NCBI GenBank assembly: GCA_037783545.1
Contig: JBBELK010001002.1
Location: 124,001-188,000, forward strand
DNA: 64,000 bases
From: Henricia sp. BOLD:AAB3569
Lineage: Eukaryota > Echinodermata > Asteroidea > Spinulosida > Echinasteridae
Direction: 5' to 3'
Every line of letters begins with the position of its first letter. Within the stretch, counting starts at the first letter, position 1. The notes under the pieces were generated by a model that did no database searches, had not been told where the DNA came from, and worked only from the letters and a program-made list of their open reading frames with translations. The translations under genes were made by a program, and so were the position numbers. Below are positions 21,860 to 32,864 of the stretch, one piece after another.

Positions 21860-23080
21860 TGGGAAGTATGGGGCGGGGGAGTTACTCGGTCTCATATCTT
21901 GCAGCAAATATATTTTGAAAACTGACAGGCTAGACTTGGTTTCAAGTTTTTCAAATCGTTTTTTTAGCGATCATTGTGGTTTTGTAAATTATGGGGACTG
22001 GGTATGTCCATGAAGTTGGGTCACATTTTGTGACATACCATATCTCAAAAACTATGTCTCATTTCCAGCCTAGAAATGTCAGTCAATGTTCATTTCAGAA
22101 AAAAACCCACTGTAGTAAAAGTACCTACATTACGGTGTAACAAACTACAGTACAGACCCATGAAAATGTCTGTACAGTGTTAAACTTATGTGGTGTCCAT
22201 GTAGCATCGGTACTACAAGAATCTCATAATTGGCGAGTGACTGCCAAATGAAAACATGAATGAATGTAGCAGAGCACTACCAAATATCCAATCCCACAAC
22301 ATTTTGAATGAACAAGTACATCTTCAGTATGTAATTGATACAACTTACACCGATGCTACATGGACACCACTGTATTTTGTGCCCCAACTTCATGGACAAA
22401 CCCGACTACGAATCTATTCCTGCTTCCGAGTACTTAGTGGATATTTACTGGCAAACTAAAAGATAAGCACCTTTTCGCGACCGAAAAACACGATTTTACG
22501 CGATCTTGGACTTGAAATCAAGTCTACCAATTACAGGCAGTTTTCGTATTCTTTGTTATGATTTCAACATCTTTTATGAAATGACATGTTGATAGCTATA
22601 GGCAGCAGTCGTGGCATCTATAGTCATATCTTGTGTTGTCATTTTTTTTCTTTCTTCTCCTCGTACAGGTAATAAAATTCGAATTAGTGGTAATTACGTT
22701 CTTTTTAAAAACTTGCCGAAATGTTAAGTCTTTGCCTTGTCGATATTTGTTTAACCATTTTAAAGAGATTTTTCCCTTGCGTTTTGGGTGTGGCACCTCC
22801 AAAAATTATTGTTTAATTGATATTTTTTCTACAAACAAAAGTTATCGCTTTCAGTTATGAGACATCAACGAACAAATCTACCAATGTTTAGTTATATCGA
22901 GCAATAATTGACTCACGGCAAGGCGCAAAAACGGCCGTATAAAAAAGGCGTTGTTTACAGGATTGCTATGTCTAAAAACACTAAGTAAAAAGCCTACATG
23001 TATGAATTTGTTTTCATTAAAAAAAAGTAAATGCTTTAAAAATTCGTTCGAAAAAAAAAAACGAATTTACTGCATGAGAA
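21860..23080. repeat. Duplicated block R, copy 2, with insert
   Basis: Second long copy of 10332-11790. It is interrupted at 22002-22402 by a 400-bp palindromic element with GTCCATGAAGTTGGG ends, itself containing an inner pair GGTGTCCATGTAGCATCGG. The empty site is preserved in copy 1. Confidence 0.65.
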
Positions 23081-24034
23081 CCACGGACAATACTTTACAG
23101 CTCTGCAGTTCAGGCACGTTTTGACAACTGGTAAAATGCAGTTGAGCAAAATCCATGTAACTTGAAATGGTCTAAATTTATATAACTTTAAAGCCCGGGT
23201 ATGATTTAAAATGTGCCCCATTTAACAGGAAAAAAACTAGATGATGTCTGTTTATAAGGAAACGATAAGTGAAAACACCAATAAATGGAAAAGCACCTTA
23301 AAATCTATCGATTCATTAAATAAAATGAAGTCAATGTTGTCCGAGTTTGTCACAAACAAATAGAAATGTTGAACCTTTTGTTTCCGGTTTGCAATTCCCT
23401 TTACGAATGGCAGGCTCAGGCTTGGTGCATCTCAGAAACATCTACGTGGCTAAACAAATACCCGGTTTGCACTACAAATTGAACGTTCACTTCTGTTGAG
23501 AGTAGATAAAACCACCACCAAAAACCCAAACAAATAAACTACACATGGTCAGGACAGAAAATAACTTTTGAAAACGGCCATAATGCACCTTATTCGTGCC
23601 AACTACACTGCGCCAAAAAATTCGCGCCACTGACTTGCGGACTACCAGCGACGTGCTGTCAGGGATGTGTGGTTTTTATATTACATGTAGGGTTACCAGT
23701 TTATCTCAGAGACGGAAATATAAGGTCAGATAAATGGGATTTTACAAGTAATAAATGGGACTTTAAGAATGTTTACAGTGGACCCCGAATCGGTAGGTGA
23801 AACTGCTAATTTTGACATGGTGTAAAAATGGTGCCGAAAAAAAGTCGCTGCACGTGGTTAAGCTCCTATACGAGGTCTCCGGAAGTCGACGAGTCTCGCG
23901 GAATCCCGCACATTCTCGAGGTCAACTTACACGGTCTATAAGTGGGATTTTAAGAATTTTTAAAGTAGACCCCGAATCCTTTGGTTAAACTAATGGTTAA
24001 ATCATGGTAGTGAAACTGACGTAGAGCCAAAATT
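23081..24034. other. No gene seen
   Basis: AT-rich. A short direct repeat of TAAGTGGGATTTTAAGAAT-like text with GTGGACCCCGAATC occurs at about 23755-23790 and 23935-23975. No exon with matching splice sites was found. Confidence 0.4.
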
Positions 24035-24410
24035 GTACGTGCTTTAGCAATTTCTTAAAAGCATCAATTTCGTGACAGCATTATTGTTTAGCGACTTATA
24101 CACACGATTTCTCTGACGAATTTGGCCTCACGCGCGCATTGACGAGCCTCAGCCTTTAAATCAAACGGTATTATAGAAATCCTGCTATTGATTTTGAACA
24201 GAAAATAATTACGGGCGGTCTTCGCTTTTCACTAAATCACCACGGCACAATTTATAAATTGGCAGTTTGAAAGACAGCGACCGTGATATTTACGTCAAAG
24301 CTACCAGTTTTAATCGTTCCCTTGCCTTATACCCCTTTGTGTTGCGTGCAACTCATTAAATTATACTTAGGGTAATGACAGATTTCATACTGCGTGTGTA
24401 GTGGCTCTGT
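24035..24410 (+). promoter_or_regulatory. Orphan third copy of the secreted-protein promoter block
   Basis: Aligns with 12075-12440 through CAAACGGTATTATAGAAATC, GCGGTCTTCGCTTTTCAC and GCACAATTTATAAATTGG, including the TATA-like motif. The match ends at about 24410 just before the 5'UTR words CTCTGGCAGC and the signal-peptide ATG would appear. A half copy of the TTAA hairpin family (24116-24162) is inserted in it. No secreted-protein exon follows within the window. Confidence 0.5.
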
Positions 24411-25895
24411 TATTTTGGAGCTTTGGATTAGACGACAGAGAGAAACACGACTGTGAAAAATCCGTCCGCGACAAGGCCGTTGCACAAAACTTATTGTCCT
24501 ACTTTGAATCCATTTCGATTTTTACAACGACTCGTGATCAGTCATGTGATCCAAAAAAGTTGTCGTTGTCACCACAACGTTGATTCGCCCAGGGGGCATC
24601 ATGACATTTTTTGTTAATATCCGGTCGGAAAATTTGCCCTTCTATTAGGTGTCAGACCCACCCACCCAATTTTCTTACGTGAAAAATGTTTCGACCCCCC
24701 GGATATTTTGACGTGATAAACCAAAAAATACTCATTTGGAAAGAGACCACCCCTACACCCCCTCGAAAAGTTGCCTATCTCTATAGACACGCCCCCCTCT
24801 CCTTTCAAATTTTAACATGAACAAAAGTGTTGCTTGTTCAAAGCAGTTAGACCTGGAAAATTTACGTGATTAAATAATTGAAAACCATTTTCCAAACCCA
24901 CCAACCATCTATGACTCCCTCTTCCCCCCTCCCACCCTCTTGACCCCGCTCCCCTTCCCAAAGACATGATACAAACTGGTGCAGAGGACTTGGTCACTTT
25001 ATTCATTTTTCATAGGGATTTGTCACATAAATTTGCCCCGGGGTGGGGATTTTGTCACTTGTTAGTTGACAATCCCTAGTGGGGTAGCCCAGGGAGGGGA
25101 GAGGGGACCATTCTTGAGATAGCACTGTGGCTGGAGGACTGGTAGGGGCCCACAGAAAGGGCCTCTGAAGCGAAAAGGTCTCACATCTGGTACCAACCAC
25201 CTTCCCTTATTATAGTGAAAGAGTTTATAGACAAAATTCACATTAGCCCGTTCTGCGCACTTCGTACTTCCGCATTGAAGCCGAGGCTCTTCGTGTCAAG
25301 TCGGCAGTATGCATATGCTACAAGTTAAACAGTACATTGGTAGCAACAATCCAATTAAATGTTTCCGCCCGAGATGATATAATTTTACCACAAAATAATC
25401 CATGAAGATGAAATTATTTAGATCGTTTGAGCGAATATTTGAAACACCCCGCCAAGACCGGCAAAATGCAATATATGGATTTTTATGTTTCTGGAAAACG
25501 TGGTACATTTTGACGGAGCCGACATTTCTTCGGATGAGTATGTTGTCTTTCTTTTGATCTACCATTCCCAGAATCGCTCAAAAACAGATCACATTCATAG
25601 GGCCTTTAAGTGGCAAAATATCCTGAAATTTTAAGTAAATTAAACTATGTTGTTTTGACTGGAATTCATTCTCAATTCTTTTAATTAACGGGATTCTTAG
25701 CTAGCCGAGCGTTTTGCTGTATAGCACAAAGTATTCTATGAGATAATAAATTGCGCCTGCCATGCTATTTTTGTGCCTGCCATTTTGTGCCAAAAATTGT
25801 GCTTGAAATTATGTCGCGCCGCGGTCGAGTTAATGCGTTTTGTTGTAAATAATGTTGTGTAATAGTAAAGGTGTTGAGTAGGTATTACGCTGTTA
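24411..25895. other. No gene seen; pyrimidine-rich stretches
   Basis: A 60-codon frame begins at 24401 in the orphan block but resembles nothing. 24640-25010 contains CCCACCCAATTTTCTTACGT and CCCTCTTCCCCCCTCCC-type text like decayed inverted-repeat elements. Not assigned. Confidence 0.35.
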
Positions 25896-26547
25896 TGCAC
25901 CTGTCAATTGTAATCCCGGCCCCGGGGGCCCCGGGACTTTGGAGAAAGTAGCGGGGACATGGCCGGGGATGTCCAAAAAATCGTGCCCCACTAGCCGGGA
26001 CAATAGCGGGGACTTGGCCGGGGTTGTACAATTTGTTGCCCCGCTATACCGGGACAATAGCGGGGACATAGCCGGGGTTGTACAATTGTGTTGCCCCGCT
26101 ATAGCGGGGACATAGCCGGGGTTGTACAATTGTGTTGCCCCGCTCTACCGGGACAATAGCGGGGACATAGCCGGGGTTGTACAAATTTGCTGCCCCGCCC
26201 CACCGGGACAATAGCGGGGACTTTGCGTTGTACTGTTATGCCCCGCAAGTTAGGGCCGGGACCGCGCGGGGGTTGTCCAAAATGCCCCGCATGTCGGGGC
26301 CGGGATTGTGCGGGGGTTGTACTAAATGCCCCGCATGTCGGGGCCGGGATCGTGCGGGGGTTGTACAATAATACCCCGCATACCGGGGCCGGGGTATAGC
26401 CGGAGATGTACAAAATCAAGTGCCCCGCAGGGCCGGGCACGTAGCGGGGACGTAGCGGGAGTGTCACGCTGGGCCACTTGGACATCCCCGGCCCAGTCCC
26501 CGCTAGTCCCGGGTCTCCCGGGGCCGGGATTACAATTGACAGGTGCA
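25896..26547. mobile_element. GC-rich tandem-repeat element with perfect inverted ends
   Basis: TGCACCTGTCAATTGTAATC at 25896 and its exact complement ending at 26547 continue inward through CCCGGCCCCGGG. TTA lies outside both ends (25893-25895, 26548-26550), a 3-bp target duplication of the kind made by PIF/Harbinger transposons. The interior is about ten diverged units of roughly 50-60 bp with CCCCGC...GCGGGGACATAGCCGGGG and GTTGTACAA. Long open frames on both strands are a by-product of the repeats. Confidence 0.8.
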
Positions 26548-26586
26548 TTAAATGGATGTATATATACTTTGTGTATTTATCGCTGG

Positions 26587-26740
26587 TATAGACTGTATCG
26601 AATAGCCGCCATTTCGTGGGGCACCTTTTGTTACTTAAACCATTCAACAATGGAAGTACAATATGTGCAACTATGCATGTCCTCAAGGAACAAAGAAACT
26701 GCCCCACGAAATGGCGGATATTCGATACGGTCTATACAGT
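26587..26740. repeat. 150-bp hairpin element
   Basis: GTATAGACTGTATCGAATAG and GCCGCCATTTCGTGGGGCA pair with the reverse copy ending at 26740. Flanked closely by the GC-rich element. Confidence 0.7.
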
Positions 26741-27173
26741 GTTTTTGCCCTTGCAGTCATCTGTGCACTCGTTAGATAGAAAGCTGGGTATCAACTGTTG
26801 GCAAACGCGACAAACGTTGGCCATTTGTTGGTGGAAAGCAGCCCCCTTTTAAATTACCAGTAAATTAAAAAAATGTTGTTTAATTCATGTGAAATCTGAT
26901 ATAAAGCATATTTGATCACATGCATTGAAAGCTTATAATGCAGGGCCACTTGGAAGTGGACCCCCTAGGTCAGTTGGGAATTGTATTTAACTGGCTTATT
27001 GAATTAACACATGGTGAGGGGTGTTTTTTAAAAGGGACAATTTGCCAGTAACCTGGGGGGACAACTTTCAAGTGGCCATGTATTCTACCGGTAATTACTT
27101 TTTCTGCCCAAATTCCTGTGACTGAAGGGAATATTACCAATAGGGATTTTTCAATAATTCATTCTCCCTCTCA
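26741..27173. other. No gene seen
   Basis: Short AT-rich spacer. Weak inverted words CCACTTGGAAGTGGACCCCC and GGGGGGACAACTTTCAAGTGG at about 26947 and 27055 suggest another small decayed palindrome. Confidence 0.4.
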
Positions 27174-30100
27174 CCCAGTGGGCACACGACGTGTTAAAGA
27201 CGTCTTTTTACGGTCGTTTTTTGGTCGTGCGTCGTATAGTGGTCGTTACAACAAAACGACGTCTTAAAGACGTCTTTTTTTCTCTATTTGAAACATCATC
27301 TCCACCCAGCAAAAACAACAAAAACAACGACGTCTTTATGACGTCATTTTACCGTCGTTATCAAATCATCTGTCTGCGTACAGCAGGAAGAACAAAAACG
27401 ACGTCTTAAAGACGTATTTTTTTCTCTACTCTGAAACATCATGTCCACCTGCCAAAAACAACAAAAACACGACGTCTTTACGACGTCGTTTTACCGTCGT
27501 TAAAATCGTGGGTACAAAATACAGCGGGGAGAGGAAAAACGACGTCTTAAAGACGTCTTTTTTTCTCTGTTTGAAACATCATCTTCACCCGGCAAAAACA
27601 ACGAAAACACGACGTCTTTATGACGTCGTTTTGCCGTCTTTATCAACTCGTGTGTTTTACGTACCACAGAGAGAACAAAAACCACGTCTTAAAGACGTCT
27701 TTTTTTTCTTTATCTAAAACATCATCTCCACCAGGCAACAAAAGCAAAAACATGACGTCTTTATGACATCGTTATCAAATCATCTGTGCTACGTACAGCA
27801 GGTAGAACAAAAAAGATGTCTTAAAGACGTCTTTTTTCTCTATCTGAAACATCATCTCCAACTGCCAAAAACAACAAAAACACGACGTCTTTACGACGTC
27901 GTTTTACCGTCATTAGCAAATCGTGGGTACAAAATACAGCGGGGAGAGAAAAAAAAAACGTCTTAAAGACGTCTTTTTTTTCTGAAACATTATGTCCACC
28001 TGCCAAAAACTACAAACACATGACGTCTTTATGACGTCGTTTTACAGTTGTTATTAAATCGTGGGTACAAAATAAAGCGGGGAGAAGAAAAACGGCGTCT
28101 TAAAGACGCCTTTTTTTCTCTTACTGAAACAACATCTCCACCTGCCCCAAAACAACAAAAAACACGACGTCTTTATAAGCAAAAACATGACGTCTTTATG
28201 ACGTCGTTTTACCATCGTTATTAAATCTGTGCTACGTACAGCAGGTAGAACAAAAACGACGTCTTAAAGACGCTTTTTTCTGTATCTGAAACATCATGTC
28301 CACCTGCCAAAAACTACAAAAACATGACGTCTTTATGACGTCGTTTTACTGTTGTTAATAAATCGTGGGTACAAAATACAGCGGGGAGAAGAAATACGAC
28401 GTCTTAAAGACGTCTTTTTTCTCTATCTGAAACATCATGTCCACCTGCCCAAAACAAAAAAACACGACGTCTTTACGATGTCGTTTTACGGTCGTTGTCA
28501 AATCGTGTGTACCGTCGTTAGCAGATCGTGGGTACATGTACAAACTACAGCAGGAGAAGAAAAACGACGTCTTAAAGACGTCTTTTTTCTCTATCTGAAA
28601 CATTATCTCCATCCGCCAAAAACTACAAAAACACGACGTCTTTATGACGTCGTTTTGTCATCGTTATCAAATCATCTGTGCTACGTACAGCAGGTAGAAC
28701 AAAAACGACGTCTTAAAGACGTCTTTTCTTCTCTATCTGAAACATCATTTTCACCTGCCCCGCATATAGCGGGAGAAGAAAAACGACGTCTAAAATACGT
28801 CTTTAAGACGTCTTTATGACGTCTTTATTCTTTAGTCTTTACGACGTCGTTTTACGGTCGTTGTCAAATCGTGTGTACGCGTACTGCAGGGAGAAGAAAA
28901 ACAACGTGTTAAAGACGTCTTTTTATGGTGGTTTTGTGGTCGTGCGTCGTATAGTGGTCTTGACAAAAAAAAGACGTCTTAAAGACTTGATACAACATCG
29001 CCACCTGCCAAAAACAACAAAAACACGACGTCTTTACAACGTCGTTTTACCGTCGTTAGCAAATCGTGGGTACAAACTGAAATCTGCAGCTGGGAGAAGA
29101 AAAACGATGTTTTAAAGACGTATTTTTCTCTATCTGAAACATCATCTCCACCTGCCAAAAAGTACTTTTACATGACGTCTTTATGACGTCGTTTTACGAT
29201 CGTTTGCAGATCGGGTGTGCTATGTACAGCCCAGACAGCAAGCATACATGTACGTCGGCAAAGGTCGGCATAGGTCGGCGAACGTCACCCGTCGGTGTAC
29301 GACGTCGGTACGACGTCAGATATGAGCCGGCGATTTCCGTATTTGCTTTACGTCGGCATCAAGTTAGACATTTGGCCAACATCAATATTTGACGTCAATA
29401 AGGTGTCAGAAATAAATGTCGGTAAGACGTCATATAATGGTTATCACATTACGTCAGTACGGTTGTCAATTGAGCGGCATGGCGTTTGGCCAACATTAAC
29501 TGCAACGTTCAAACAACGTTGGGCCAACGTGGAAATGACGTATAAATAATTAGGTGGTGAATTGACGGGCATGACGTTTATACAACGTTAACGGCAACGT
29601 GTGGGCACATGACGTGTTAAAGACGTCTTTTTTCAGTCGTTTTCGAGTCGTGCGTCATAAAGTGGTCGTGACCAAAAAAATGACGTCTTTTAGACGTCTT
29701 TTTCTAGCCATTAAAAAAAATGCAATGCATTGTGGGATTGCATGTAACTCAACAGATTTACCATGTAAAAATGCTAAATTGCTTCAGTTTTGGCAGTTGT
29801 TTTGATTTTTTTAAATGGGTTGTTGCTTGATAATAGGCAAATTGGCAATTGTCGGGGATGAACAAACTCAAAGTGACGAGTGATTCAAATTTAATTAATT
29901 AAATTTGGTATTCGGTTAGTAGGTGTGTGCCAACCATGGGTTACAGGGTGCAGGTTTTTGTGGAGCATAAATAGAAGTTGCACATAGAGGTAACGTATGA
30001 GTAAAGTATAAGAAGTGTATGAGTAGTGTATGAGTAGTGTATGAGTAGAGTATCAGTAATGTAAGTGAGGTACATGTATGAATATGTATGAGTAATGTAT

Positions 30101-30656
30101 GAATAATGTATGTGGCGTCAGGAAAAGACGTCTTTTAGGCGTCAGGGAAAAGACGTCATGGCTTTGCATATATACGACCCAAAAAAGACGTGAATAAGAC
30201 GTAAATTAGACGTCAAAAACAGACGTCTTTTACTCGTCTAAAAGCAGACGTCTTTTTCTCGTCAAAAAACAGACGTCATTTGGCTTTGCATATACGACCC
30301 CAAAAAGACGTGAATAAGACGTCAATAATTTACGTAAATTAGACGTCAAAAAGAAGACGTCTTTTACTCGTCTAAAAGCAGACGTCTATTTCTCGTCAAA
30401 AGGCAGACGTCTTTTACTCGTCTAAAAGCAGACGTCTATTTCTCGTCAAAAGGCAGACGTCTTTTACTCGTCTAAATGCAGACGTCTTTTACTCGTCTAA
30501 ATGCAGACGTCTTTTACTCGTCTGAATGCAGACGTCTTTTACTCGTCTAAATGCAGACGTCTTTTGGCTTTGCATATACGACCCCCAGACGACCTGAATA
30601 AGACGTCAATAATTGACGCCATATCGACGTCTAAACGACGCCTTGTGCCCACTGGG
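27174..30656. mobile_element. 3.5-kb element made of GACGTC repeats, bounded by CCCAGTGGGCACA inverted ends
   Basis: CCCAGTGGGCACA at 27174 and TGTGCCCACTGGG ending at 30656 form the ends. Inside are three zones. From about 27240 to 29180 some thirteen units of 140-150 bp each carry CGACGTCTTAAAGACGTC, a CACCTGCCAAAAACAACAAAAA spacer-type segment (shown here in part), GACGTCTTTATGACGTCG and a TACAGCAGG word. From 29225 to 29620 lies a different GTCGGC/AACGTT segment. From 30110 to 30640 lies a 25-bp array. The left-end text GTGTTAAAGACGTC recurs at about 28909 and 29613. No transposase. Target duplication unclear. Confidence 0.75.
30340..30580. repeat. 25-bp tandem array in the GACGTC element
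   Basis: Units of the type GACGTCTTTTACTCGTCTAA followed by ATGCA repeat about nine times, with early units alternating with TATTTCTCGTCAAAAGGCA. Just upstream, 29995-30110 has loose GTATGAGTA repeats. Confidence 0.75.
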
Positions 30657-31336
30657 CAATATAAAGTAAGGATTCATTGTTTATGTTTTAAGGAGTTATA
30701 ACCAAATTCGAAACTTACATTTCACTCTTTAAAATCTGTTTTCTCGCATGAACTTTTAAAGTTTTTTTTTCTGTTGCAGTGTTTTGTAGAAAATTCACAG
30801 TGCTGCTATTTTGTTGAAATTATTAAACTCAGAATGTGTTAAAACTGATCTTTTCAACTTTATTTTGTATCTTTGAATCGAGCCCTTTTTGTAGTGAACT
30901 GCATGGGATGGAAGGATCCCATATTTGGACACTACAGCGCGAGACCCTCTGTAGAAAACCTATGGGTCGAGATTTTGCAAACTTGAGAATGGACCTTTGC
31001 ATGGCGGCCATGCGACAATAGACCCACAAAGTGCCTACTCGTGCATGACGCGCACTGTGACAATGTGACTGCACTCTATCATGGCCACAGTGCATAAGGT
31101 CTATTGAGTAGCTGACCATCATGGCTTCAGACCTTGTGCATAAAGCATGAGACTGGCTGAGATGTTTGTTTTCTAAGAAAGTCTTCAATTTTTCCCACTC
31201 CTGAATTATTCTATCAAATCTGCACCTATAGGCCTACTAAGTACTAGGCCTAGTACTAACGCCTGGTAGTCATTTAAAAATATTCACTGCAACTTTCCAA
31301 TTCTTACCAACATTTCTAACATAAATAAATCTAAGA
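30657..31336. other. No gene seen
   Basis: Contains several short open frames on both strands between 30829 and 31188 without splice logic or domain features. Not assigned. Confidence 0.35.
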
Positions 31337-31342
31337 TCATAC

Positions 31343-31534
31343 CATTTTGTTGGCTTCTTGGCACGGCATCAAACGTTCCCGATAACTGCATCCATCATAG
31401 TCAATACCTAGTTCCTGCGGTATGGACAACTCGTACCGAAAAAGGTGCGACGTAGAGTTTCTTGCCTCCGTGCACAGAATGTCGTTCAAGGTGGAAAATA
31501 ACATAACATTACGTGAAGAACATTCCCCGTAACT
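31343..31534 (-). CDS. Possible coding exon, cysteine-containing, unassigned
   Basis: On the minus strand an open frame from the TAG before 31534 runs through ILCTEARNSTSHLFRYELS and GCSYRERLMPCQEANKM, then reaches either a donor ATG/GTATGA at 31343 or a stop at 31337. The composition is protein-like (three to four cysteines, one NST glycosylation site), unlike surrounding DNA, and suggests an extracellular segment. The 5' boundary is undetermined: an AG precedes 31534 and an internal ATG is near 31503. It lies 2 kb downstream of the stop codon of the cadherin-23-like gene, on the same strand, so it would belong to a different gene or a further exon of an alternative transcript. Family not recognised. 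Confidence 0.3.
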
Positions 31535-31800
31535 CTAGCTCTGCCTGTATACACAGTGCTTGTTATCCATGAAAACGACATTACAATGATATAATCCACG
31601 ATATAATCCACGTATCCGCTGGAACTTAAATAACGAGAGTTTCTCAGACCAGACGACGTGTCAGAACAACCGTGCATACATCATCGATATATAATCATTG
31701 TACTCCCCAAACAATGCTTTGCCTAGACTGCTCCCCGGTCCACTTAACACGTGTAGACTAGTGAAGACAGTATGACAGTGCTTTGCGCGCGCCACTTTAA

Positions 31801-31990
31801 GCCCGGTTCATACTTCATGCGAACGCGAACGCGAATGCGAATTTGACGTCACAACGATTGTTTCGCGCAGCGAATTCGCAAAAAGTTGAACTAGTTTCAA
31901 CTTGCGCGAATGTTCGCCGCGAAATGTTTGACGTCACATTGACGTGAGATTCGCGTTCGCGTTTGCTTTCGCGTGAAGTATGAACCGGGC
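31801..31990. mobile_element. MITE with GCCCGGTTCATACTTCA ends
   Basis: GCCCGGTTCATACTTCA and its complement TGAAGTATGAACCGGGC are perfect inverted ends, flanked by TTTAA on both sides. Subterminal GCGAACGCGAACGCGAAT words are repeated inverted. A second copy lacking its right end is at 35017-35193, inside an intron of the cadherin-23-like gene. Confidence 0.75.
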
Positions 31991-32023
31991 TTTAAGCCCG
32001 GTCCAAATGTACGTAGAATTTTC

Positions 32024-32110
32024 ATTATTTATGGGTAGAATATTACATATTCTTTGTGTAGAAGTTTCCCTTCTACACAAAGAATATGTAATATTCTACC
32101 CATAAATAAT
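32024..32110. repeat. Perfect 40-bp-arm hairpin
   Basis: ATTATTTATGGGTAGAATAT continues through ATTCTTTGTGTAGAAG and is followed after a few bases by its full reverse complement ending at 32110. No mismatch was seen in the stem, which suggests recent origin. Confidence 0.75.
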
Positions 32111-32647
32111 GTTTTGAGTATTAGCAGTGGGAAATATTTGCCGATTTTTTGGTGTGTGTGTTTCATCGTCTTTTGCAAGCGTATATTTAACTTCTCGCGC
32201 TGCGGACCGGCGGTATATATGCATATGCATGACGTCAGGAGGCGCGGCGCGATACCCGATTGTGATTGGCTATCCGTGCAACAATCCTAACGATTTTGTA
32301 AGCGGTGTGCTGATTGGCTTCGCAGGATATGCGGCGAAGTTTAGCAGTGGTTGGAGCGGGCAAACTAAAGTGGCGCGCGCAAAGCACTGCTTAAGGAGTG
32401 TAGACCAGTCTAGGCAAGGCATTGTATTTGGGGAGTACAATGGCGGACGGTGACTTCAATTTTAGACGTCGTTGTGCATCCAGTGATTATATATCGATGG
32501 CATACATGCACGTGCACTATCTCATTCGCGCAGAACCAATTTGAAATATGTTGACTTGGGTATATAAGGCCTACGATCACGAATGCAAGTAAATCAAGTT
32601 TTTGGAAAGAAATACAATTGTTTAAAAAAGGTATGCCCAAATCATAG

Positions 32648-32864
32648 AGTTATATATAGAAAACTAGAGTGTGCATTGGTTATTCAAGTCACGTTTGTGG
32701 ACCGTGCCGATGTGGGCGGCGCCATGTTTGCTTAACGCTATGAGTGCAAAGTGGGCCAAACCCTTTTGCCCACCGAGCACCCCATAGCGTTTAGCCAAAA
32801 TGGCGGAGTCCATATCGGCACATCGTGTATTGGGATTGCGCACTCTAGTTTTCTATATATAACT
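32648..32864. mobile_element. 217-bp palindromic MITE
   Basis: AGTTATATATAGAAAACTAG and GAGTG at the left; the exact complement ends at 32864. Inner arms pair through GTGCCGATGTGG and AACGCTATG. Non-coding. Confidence 0.75.

Larger units (their letters stand above)
31695..32462. mobile_element. Inverted-repeat element (TTGCCTAGACTG ends) with nested insertions
   Basis: ACAATGCTTTGCCTAGACTG near 31714 and the complement CAGTCTAGGCAAGGCATTGT near 32408 are inverted ends, followed outward by CCATTGTACTCCCC-type text. Inside lie the complete element 31801-31990 and the hairpin 32024-32110. A second member, with different inner cargo, occupies about 36842-37515; related single ends occur near 6390 and 8395. 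Confidence 0.65.

Noticed and set aside
26099-26707. Open frame of about 200 codons on the minus strand, with others opposite
   Set aside because: It lies in the CCCCGG tandem repeat; several frames on both strands are open at once and the translation is repeat-periodic and proline-rich, so it is a by-product.
28352-28819. 155-codon frame and many smaller ones in the GACGTC array
   Set aside because: They repeat with the 140-150-bp unit (LKDVFFLYLKHH pattern) and appear in different frames in different units.
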